Source of the DNA: Sphingomonadaceae bacterium
GTDB taxonomy: Bacteria; Pseudomonadota; Alphaproteobacteria; Sphingomonadales; Sphingomonadaceae
Direction: 5' to 3'
DNA length: 9,948 bases
Assembly (NCBI GenBank): GCA_019245455.1
Contig: JAFARM010000119.1
Location: forward strand, 1-9,948
The position numbers and the translations under genes are program-made. The notes beneath the pieces are model-generated. The model worked only from the letters and a program-made list of their open reading frames with translations, ran no database searches and was not told the origin of the DNA. Positions 5,445-9,948 of this stretch are shown piece by piece. Numbering within the stretch: position 1 is the first letter of the stretch; each line of letters opens with the position of its first letter.

Positions 5445-6532
5445 CACCGCACCGCGGTATGCCGCCGCTGGAGCCGGCACCGCCGCTGTCGCGCTTCGAG
5501 TTCTGGCCTGCGCGCTGGTTCTATCTTCCGGTGTGGATCTGGGTCGGGCTGCTGTCGCTGCGCTATCGCGGCATCCGCCTGCCGCTCATCGCCAATCCGT
5601 TGTTTCCTGCCGGCGGACTGTTCGGCGAGGTCAAGTCGGATATTCTCGATCAGCTGGGCGGCGAGGCGCGGCGCTTCGTTGCCCGCTACGTCAAGATCGC
5701 TCGCGGCGACGGCCCGGCGGCTGCGGTCGCGGCGGCCGCGCTCGCCACCGCCCGCGCCGACGGACTCGACCTGCCGCTCGTCGCCAAGCCCGAGCTCGGC
5801 TGCCGCGGTGCGGGCGTGCGGCCCGTGCGCACGGATGACGAGCTGACTGCCTATGTCGCCGGCTTTCCGGCGGGCGAAAACTTCCTGTTGCAGACACTGG
5901 TCGACGAGGAGGGCGAGGCCGGAGTCTTCTACGTCCGCGAGCCGGGCAAGCCCGAAGGCGAGATCATCTCGCTGACTCTCAAGTATTTTCCCTATGTCTG
6001 CGGCGACGGTCGAAGCACGCTCGAGGAACTGATCCGTGCCGATCCGCGCGCCGGGAGGCTGGCCCATCTCTATCTCGGCCGCCACGCGGCGCGGCTGCAC
6101 GAGGTGCTGCCGACGGGCGAGCCGTTCCGCCTCGCTTTCGCGGGCAGCCACAGCCGTGGCGCGATCTTCCGCGACGGCACACACCTGGTGACGCCGGCGA
6201 TGCGCGCGCGCTTCGACGCGATTGCCCGCGAGGTGCCGGAGTTTTGGTTCGGCCGCTTCGACATCCGCTTTGCCGACTTCGCGCGCGTTCAGGCCGGTGA
6301 GGACTTCACCATCGTCGAGGTCAACGGCGCGGGTGCCGAATCGACCCACATCTGGGACAGCCGAACCCGGCTGATCGACGCTTACCGCGCCCTGTTCCAC
6401 CAGTTCAGCCTGCTGTGGCGGATCGGTGCCGCCAACCGGGCGCGCGGTTTTCGCCCGGAAAGCTGGCGGGTCTTCCTCGCCCGCCGCCGCCGTGAACTCG
6501 ACGCGACGCCGGCCTACCCGCCCACGGCATGA
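5438..6532 (+). CDS. ATP-grasp ligase with N-terminal hydrophobic segment
   Basis: This protein of about 364 residues is related to D-Ala-D-Ala/carboxylate-amine ligases of the ATP-grasp fold, which join a carboxylate to an amine through an acyl-phosphate. Lys117 in V-A-K-P-E-L-G-C-R-G-A-G-V (115-127) marks the ATP-binding lysine and glycine loop. Asp275 in G-R-F-D-I-R-F and Glu294/Asn296 in V-E-V-N-G-A-G-A-E are the likely magnesium ligands. Before the fold lies a hydrophobic stretch at about 27-41, then A-N-P-L-F-P-A-G-G-L-F-G-E-V-K-S (52-67), which I associate with an uncharacterised group annotated as D-Ala-D-Ala ligase-like in alphaproteobacteria. It is not a normal Ddl: it lacks the standard N-terminal domain. 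The start is uncertain. GTG at 5438 overlaps the hydrolase stop (GTGCTGA) and suits coupled translation; ATG at 5459 (357 aa) has no better ribosome site. Confidence 0.8.
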   Translation: MLTPHRGMPPLEPAPPLSRFEFWPARWFYLPVWIWVGLLSLRYRGIRLPLIANPLFPAGGLFGEVKSDILDQLGGEARRFVARYVKIARGDGPAAAVAAAALATARADGLDLPLVAKPELGCRGAGVRPVRTDDELTAYVAGFPAGENFLLQTLVDEEGEAGVFYVREPGKPEGEIISLTLKYFPYVCGDGRSTLEELIRADPRAGRLAHLYLGRHAARLHEVLPTGEPFRLAFAGSHSRGAIFRDGTHLVTPAMRARFDAIAREVPEFWFGRFDIRFADFARVQAGEDFTIVEVNGAGAESTHIWDSRTRLIDAYRALFHQFSLLWRIGAANRARGFRPESWRVFLARRRRELDATPAYPPTA

Positions 6533-7614
6533 TCCCCGGCAGCGATGTTCCGCCGGGAATGACGGCGGTCAACTGGCGAACGCATCCGCACGCGCCCTGG
6601 GCGTTTCGCAACGTCGCCGCCTTCCTGCCCCACGCGGTCGTGCGCGCCGGGGGCGCGGCACGTCCCCTGCCCGCCGGCCGCCCGCTCGCGGTGCCAGCCG
6701 GCATGGACGAGTTCCTCGCGGCGACCCACGCCGACGGCTTCTTCGTAGTCGACCAAGGCCGCGTCGTCTTCAGCCGGTACATCGAAGGCATGGGCGAGGG
6801 GCAGCGCCATCTCGCCTTCTCGGTGACGAAGGCGCTGGTCGGCATCGTTGCCGAGCGCTTGATCGACGTGGGGGGCATCGCCGCCGATGCCCGCGCGGGG
6901 GACGTCGCCGATCTGGCGGGAACGGCGTTCGCCGACGCGACGCTGCGCGACCTTCTCGACATGATCGATGGGGTGCCGTTCGACGAGACCTATGCCGACG
7001 CCAGCGCCGACATCCACGCCTATTCGCGCCATTTCTGGGGCACGGGCGAAGGCGGCGTCCTTACCGCGCTGCGCCGTCTGCCGCCGCGTGTGGCGCGACG
7101 CGGCTTCGCCTATCGCACACCGGTGTTCGACGTCATCGGGATCATGCTGGCGGCGGCAACCGGCGAGCCGATCGAGGCGCTGATGAGCGCGCTCGTCTGG
7201 CAGCCATGCGGCGCGGCGGACGATGCGCATTGGGTTCTCGACACCGGGGGGCGTGCGATCGCCTCGGCGGGCTTTGCCTGCACCCTGCCCGATCTCGCGC
7301 GTGTCGGCCTGTGGCTCGCCGAACGACGCGACGCGGCCATCGCCCGCATTGCCGCCGGCGGCGATCGTGCCGCCTTTGCTGCGGCCGACCAGCCGACGCG
7401 GCCCGGCTTCAGCTATCGGAGCGGCTGGTGGATCGACCATCCGACCGGGGCCTGGAACGCCCTTGGCGTCTTCGGCCAGCGGCTCCACGTCGCCCCCGAC
7501 CGCGGCCTGGTCATCGCCCGCTTCGGCTCGCACCCGGTCGCAAGCAACGCCGCGACCGACGCCGAGCACGCGGCGATGTTCGACGCGATCGCCGTAGCGC
7601 TATCCTACCGCTAG
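6529..7614 (+). CDS. Serine beta-lactamase-fold hydrolase (class C / NylB-like)
   Basis: This 361-residue member of the serine beta-lactamase/penicillin-binding-like family has no signal peptide, so it is predicted to be cytoplasmic. The nucleophile motif is Ser98-Val-Thr-Lys101. Tyr195 in F-A-Y-R-T-P-V-F-D-V-I-G holds the place of the catalytic YxN tyrosine, with Thr instead of Asn as the third residue. The late G-V-F-G-Q-R-L-H-V-A-P-D-R-G-L segment fits the strand near the active site in NylB (6-aminohexanoate-dimer hydrolase)-type enzymes. Such enzymes cleave amides or esters of small molecules, so beta-lactam resistance should not be assumed. The ATG at 6529 overlaps the ATP-grasp stop as ATGA, indicating coupled translation. 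It is the last gene of the operon. Confidence 0.86.
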   Translation: MIPGSDVPPGMTAVNWRTHPHAPWAFRNVAAFLPHAVVRAGGAARPLPAGRPLAVPAGMDEFLAATHADGFFVVDQGRVVFSRYIEGMGEGQRHLAFSVTKALVGIVAERLIDVGGIAADARAGDVADLAGTAFADATLRDLLDMIDGVPFDETYADASADIHAYSRHFWGTGEGGVLTALRRLPPRVARRGFAYRTPVFDVIGIMLAAATGEPIEALMSALVWQPCGAADDAHWVLDTGGRAIASAGFACTLPDLARVGLWLAERRDAAIARIAAGGDRAAFAAADQPTRPGFSYRSGWWIDHPTGAWNALGVFGQRLHVAPDRGLVIARFGSHPVASNAATDAEHAAMFDAIAVALSYR

Positions 7615-7617
7615 TCG

Positions 7618-8172
7618 TCAGCCGCGGGCAGCAGCGAGCGCGCGACGAAGCTGGCCCTGCGGACCATCGCCGCTGAAGCCGGTGAACACCGCCGTCGGCT
7701 TGCGCATCGCATCATACACGTAGACGCGCGGAAGCGCGATGAGCAGCGCTCCGGTGATGCTGCGGAAGCTGCGCTCGCCACCGACGAAATAATCGAAGTC
7801 GCGGGCACCAGCGGCATCGAGGAAACGGTTGGCGTCAGCCGGGTTCAGCTTCTGGTCGACGTTGATGTAGATCAGGTTGAACGGCGGTTGCGATGGATCG
7901 TGGCGCAGGGCCGCGAGCGCCGCCGCCTCGACACGACATGGCACGCACCACGTCGCCCACAGGCTGACGATGGTCGGACGTCCGGCGACGACGCCCGTGT
8001 CGATCGGATGAACCGTGCCGCCGCGGTCGGGCAGGCTGAGCGCGGCCACCCGCTCGAATGGCGGAGCCTTGACGGTGCCGAACGCTTCGGTCGCGGCAAG
8101 ACCGGCGATCAGCGCGACCGCCGCCGCGATGATGCCGAGAAGCAGCCGAACCCGTGACCTCATCCGAGCCAT
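7618..8172 (-). CDS. Membrane-anchored TlpA-like thioredoxin-fold protein
   Basis: This 184-residue protein has a short basic N-terminus (M-A-R-M-R-S-R-V-R), one hydrophobic segment at about 10-28, and a periplasmic thioredoxin-fold domain. The active site is W-A-T-W-C-V-P-C with Cys76 and Cys79. Pro148 in A-L-P-R-V fits the cis-proline opposite the CXXC. TlpA/ResA-type proteins are thiol reductants or oxidoreductases in cytochrome maturation or periplasmic redox repair; the partner here is unknown. The ATG at 8172 is preferred because it places the basic patch directly before the helix, although its ribosome site (GGGTGGG, 3 nt away) is weak. A GTG at 8226 would add 18 residues. Its stop is 3 nt from the end of the operon on the other strand, so any read-through would make antisense transcripts. 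Confidence 0.83.
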   Translation of the reverse strand: MARMRSRVRLLLGIIAAAVALIAGLAATEAFGTVKAPPFERVAALSLPDRGGTVHPIDTGVVAGRPTIVSLWATWCVPCRVEAAALAALRHDPSQPPFNLIYINVDQKLNPADANRFLDAAGARDFDYFVGGERSFRSITGALLIALPRVYVYDAMRKPTAVFTGFSGDGPQGQLRRALAAARG

Positions 8173-8260
8173 GAACCCACCCGATCTACGCCGCGCGGCA
8201 GACGCCGGCTCCCCATCCAAGCGCACGACGTGTATGCCCTCGCCATTCGAGACGCCATCC

Positions 8261-8270
8261 TATGATCATA
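8261..8270. promoter_or_regulatory. Perfect palindrome TATGATCATA, possible -10 of the TlpA-like gene
   Basis: In the 123-nt gap between the dehydrogenase stop and the TlpA-like start lies a perfect 10-bp palindrome. On the minus strand it supplies TATGAT (plus 8265-8270), five of six matches to a -10 box. Only a poor -35 (TTCTAC on the minus strand, 16 nt further upstream) is seen. It would put the transcript start about 85 nt before the preferred start codon. It could equally be a small operator, or chance. Confidence 0.25.
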
Positions 8271-8295
8271 CGCGACCTAAGCACTTGTAGAAGAA

Positions 8296-9276
8296 CTATG
8301 CAGCATCGTGTCGATCGGGTCCAACGCTGGATGTTGGCTGCGGCACGACACCGGTAAGCCCCTCGCTATCCCCCCAGAGCTTGGCGGCCAGCGCGGCGTC
8401 GTAGGAAAGGGCGGACGATCGTCGTTCGACCAGGCGGCCGCCCTTTGCCTGATAGTGCCGACCGCTCGCCGACCAACCCACCTCATCGAACACCAGGCGC
8501 GCCATAGCGTCGCCGGAACCCGCCACAGTGTTGAGCTGGATGCCCGCGAGCCCGAGCACCCGGCGGACCATGGTGGACGCCAGCAGCCCGCGCACGAGCG
8601 CCGGCGCTGTGCGCACCAAGCCGGTGTCGGGGGTCGGGCCCGGATCGAAGGCCGCAACCGAGAGCTCCGGGTGGCGGCGAGCGAGTTCGTAGGCGAACAG
8701 GATGTTGGCGAGCTTGGACGTCGTATAGCGCTTCATCCCCGACAAGCGCCGGGCGTCGTCCTCGCCGGGCAGTGCCAACGCTGTTGCGTCGATCGCGAGC
8801 GGCGGCGCGATGCGACCGTCATCCGCCGGGTCGTGCGTCCCGCTCGTCACCACCACGACCCGCGCAGGCGAGACGAACAGCGGCAGCACCAGTTGCGTGA
8901 AAAGGAACGTGCCGAGGTGATTGACCCCGAAGGTCAGTTCGAAGCCATCCCCGGTTCGCTGCATCGGTCCATGGACCTGCAGCCCGGCATTGTTGACCAA
9001 GGCCCGCAGCGGCGGCAGCTCGCCCGAGTCCAGGCGACGCGCGCACTCCTCCCCCGCCTTGCGGATGGACGTGAGGGAGGCGAGGTCCAGCTTCAATGTC
9101 GGGCAGCGGCGGCCGATATCCATCTCGATCCGCTCGGCCGCCGCCGCGAGTTTGGCTGGATCGCGCGCAGCGAGCAGCACGGTCCATCCGCCCGAGGCGG
9201 CAAGCGTCCCGGCGCAGCGCAGGCCGAGGCCCGAGGTCGCGCCAGTGACGATGACGGTCCGGGTCTCAGCGGCCAC
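8296..9276 (-). CDS. Short-chain dehydrogenase/reductase (retinol-dehydrogenase-like)
   Basis: This 326-residue classical-type SDR is somewhat longer than the usual 250, in the size range of the retinol dehydrogenase/WWOX-like group. The Rossmann motif is T-G-A-T-S-G-L-G (11-18), and Arg38 after the second strand points to NADP(H). N-N-A-G is at 95-98, with Asn119, Ser145 in V-V-T-S-G-T, and Tyr184-x-x-x-Lys188 in Y-T-T-S-K completing the catalytic tetrad. The substrate is unknown; an alcohol, aldehyde or ketone is expected. The start is GTG at 9276 with GAGGG (plus CCCTC, 9285-9289) 8 nt upstream. It overlaps the end of the DUF4260 gene by 11 nt, so the two are translated from one message. 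Confidence 0.9.
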   Translation of the reverse strand: MAAETRTVIVTGATSGLGLRCAGTLAASGGWTVLLAARDPAKLAAAAERIEMDIGRRCPTLKLDLASLTSIRKAGEECARRLDSGELPPLRALVNNAGLQVHGPMQRTGDGFELTFGVNHLGTFLFTQLVLPLFVSPARVVVVTSGTHDPADDGRIAPPLAIDATALALPGEDDARRLSGMKRYTTSKLANILFAYELARRHPELSVAAFDPGPTPDTGLVRTAPALVRGLLASTMVRRVLGLAGIQLNTVAGSGDAMARLVFDEVGWSASGRHYQAKGGRLVERRSSALSYDAALAAKLWGDSEGLTGVVPQPTSSVGPDRHDAA

Positions 9277-9736
9277 GGCTCGCGCCCTCGCGCTTGCCGC
9301 GCCAGCCGAGATGGGTGGCTCCGAAGGCCGTGCTGTATTTCAGGCCGTAGCCCATCAGTCGGTCGAACCCGATATGCGCGGCCCAGATAAGGGCGGGGCC
9401 GAGCAGCCCGGGCACGCCCGTCGCCCAACCGGCCAGCGCCAGCGTAGCGGGCGTGAGATAGGTGTGGCCGGCATTGTAGACGGCCGCACCAACCCGGCGG
9501 TTGGCGAGATAGCCGAGCATGGTGAGGTCGGGCAGCAGAAACAGCCCGGCAAACAGCGCCCAGCTTCCGCCGGTGCCGCGATAGGCGAGCACCGCCGCGG
9601 TCAGCGCGACCGCGCCTTCGAGGCGCAGCGTGGCGGCGACCGGGCCGGTGGCGGGACCGCCTGCGGAAGCTGGAGCAAGGCGCGAGGGTTCGGCGCGCGC
9701 GGGGGTCTCGAAGCGATCGTAGGTGGTGGCAGGCAT
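9266..9736 (-). CDS. DUF4260-family membrane protein
   Basis: The 156-residue product has a hydrophilic N-terminal tail of about 35 residues, then hydrophobic segments at about 41-52, 59-78 and 96-121. The family signatures L-R-L-E-G (37-41), L-P-D-L-T-M-L-G-Y (68-76), V-Y-N-A-G-H (86-91) and A-H-I-G-F-D-R-L-M-G-Y-G-L-K-Y (120-134) match DUF4260. No function has been established for the family. The ATG at 9736 has an excellent AAAGGAG site (plus CTCCTTT, 9744-9750) 7 nt upstream. It is first in a two-gene unit with the dehydrogenase and is transcribed away from a LysR-type regulator 91 nt off, which probably controls both. Confidence 0.88.
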   Translation of the reverse strand: MPATTYDRFETPARAEPSRLAPASAGGPATGPVAATLRLEGAVALTAAVLAYRGTGGSWALFAGLFLLPDLTMLGYLANRRVGAAVYNAGHTYLTPATLALAGWATGVPGLLGPALIWAAHIGFDRLMGYGLKYSTAFGATHLGWRGKREGASRGR

Positions 9737-9750
9737 CGGTCGGCTCCTTT

Positions 9751-9807
9751 GGTTGACGACGTCGACCTAAGCCGTGGCCGGCATGAACACGATTGATTAG
9801 AACCGTG
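9751..9807. promoter_or_regulatory. Divergent DUF4260/LysR control region with two dyads
   Basis: The 91-nt gap (9737-9827) holds two inverted repeats. One is GGTTGAC (9751-9757) with GTCGACC (9761-9767), six of seven pairs around GAC. The other is CACG (9788-9791) with CGTG (9804-9807), flanking an AT-rich 12-nt core, ATTGATTAGAAC. LysR-type regulators usually bind interrupted dyads with a T-N11-A core between divergent genes, so the second is the likelier regulator site and the first could be an activation or repression site. The assignments rest on position and symmetry only. No convincing -35/-10 pair is visible on either strand. Confidence 0.35.
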
Positions 9808-9827
9808 CAGCCGCTGTACGCAAAAAT

Positions 9828-9948
9828 ATGTTCGCCCCGAACCTCGACTGGGACCTCTGCCGCTCGTTCCTCGCCGTGCTGCGCGAGGGTTCGCTGGCTG
9901 GTGCGGCGCGCCGGCTGGGCGTCGCACACCCGACGATCCGCCGCCATG
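9828..9948 (+). CDS. Partial gene (5' end): LysR-family transcriptional regulator
   Basis: Forty codons run to the right edge. Residues N-L-D-W-D-L-C-R-S-F-L-A-V-L (5-18), then E-G-S-L-A-G-A-A-R-R-L-G-V (20-32) and H-P-T-I-R-R-H (34-40), are the start of a LysR winged helix-turn-helix, including the A-A-R-x-L-G recognition turn. The effector domain lies outside the window. An in-frame TAG at 9798-9800 limits the start, and ATG 9828 is the only usual start codon after it. No Shine-Dalgarno sequence is visible: the upstream region is CGCAAAAAT, so translation may be weak or leaderless. It is divergent from the DUF4260-dehydrogenase pair, the usual placement of a LysR regulator and its target. 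Confidence 0.88.
   Translation, partial: MFAPNLDWDLCRSFLAVLREGSLAGAARRLGVAHPTIRRH

Noticed and set aside
4835..6400. 521-codon minus-strand frame antisense to the hydrolase and ATP-grasp genes
   Set aside because: It crosses two genes with full catalytic motifs on the plus strand and shows only Arg/Ala-rich composition with no domain.
5438..6532. Housekeeping D-alanine-D-alanine ligase (ddl)
   Set aside because: It has a hydrophobic N-terminus in place of the Ddl N-terminal domain and is not near cell-division or peptidoglycan genes.
6529..7614. Antibiotic-resistance beta-lactamase
   Set aside because: There is no export signal, the YxN motif is Y-R-T, and the tail motif is NylB/esterase-like. 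The operon context points to metabolism.
8308..9390. 360-codon plus-strand frame opposite the dehydrogenase
   Set aside because: The minus strand has a complete SDR motif set; the plus frame has none.

Overview
The window is uniformly GC-rich and densely coding, and it looks like an alphaproteobacterial chromosome, most likely from Sphingomonadales or a close relative. That placement is inferred from the protein families (the YHS plus small DoxX-like pair, a sphingomonad-type membrane-segment ATP-grasp protein, the PAS sensor-kinase N-terminus) and from codon use; no marker gene proves it. I see no rRNA, tRNA, CRISPR array, transposase or attachment site.

Layout. (1) Positions 1-69, minus strand: the first 23 codons of a gene whose start resembles PAS-domain sensor histidine kinases, running off the left edge. 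(2) 246-1685, minus: a complete NAD(P)-dependent aldehyde dehydrogenase of the succinate-semialdehyde dehydrogenase type. (3) 1686-1832: a divergent control region with an AT-rich core usable as a -10 box on both strands, and a possible 24-codon leader peptide that ends in an ATGA overlap with the next gene. (4) 1833-7614, plus: seven tightly packed genes, almost certainly one operon: a secreted YHS-domain protein, a four-helix DoxX-like membrane protein, a DedA-family membrane protein, a TTC38-like TPR protein, a lipoprotein alpha/beta hydrolase, an ATP-grasp ligase with an N-terminal hydrophobic segment, and a serine beta-lactamase-fold hydrolase. The last five are spaced +2, -13, -7 and -4 nt. 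(5) 7618-8172, minus: a membrane-anchored TlpA-like thioredoxin, convergent with the operon and only 3 nt from it. (6) 8296-9736, minus: an overlapping pair made of a DUF4260 membrane protein followed by a short-chain dehydrogenase/reductase. (7) 9828-9948, plus: the 5' end of a LysR-family regulator, divergent from the DUF4260 gene and therefore its likely regulator.

How the parts may fit. The seven-gene operon combines envelope proteins (exported YHS, DoxX, DedA, lipoprotein hydrolase) with an ATP-dependent ligase and two serine hydrolases of different folds. That is the composition expected of a small pathway that makes, moves or breaks an amide- or ester-linked molecule at the envelope, but no substrate can be read from the sequence. 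It is the best candidate here for an undescribed system; the functional link is inference from gene order alone. The right-hand block is an ordinary LysR-controlled redox cassette.
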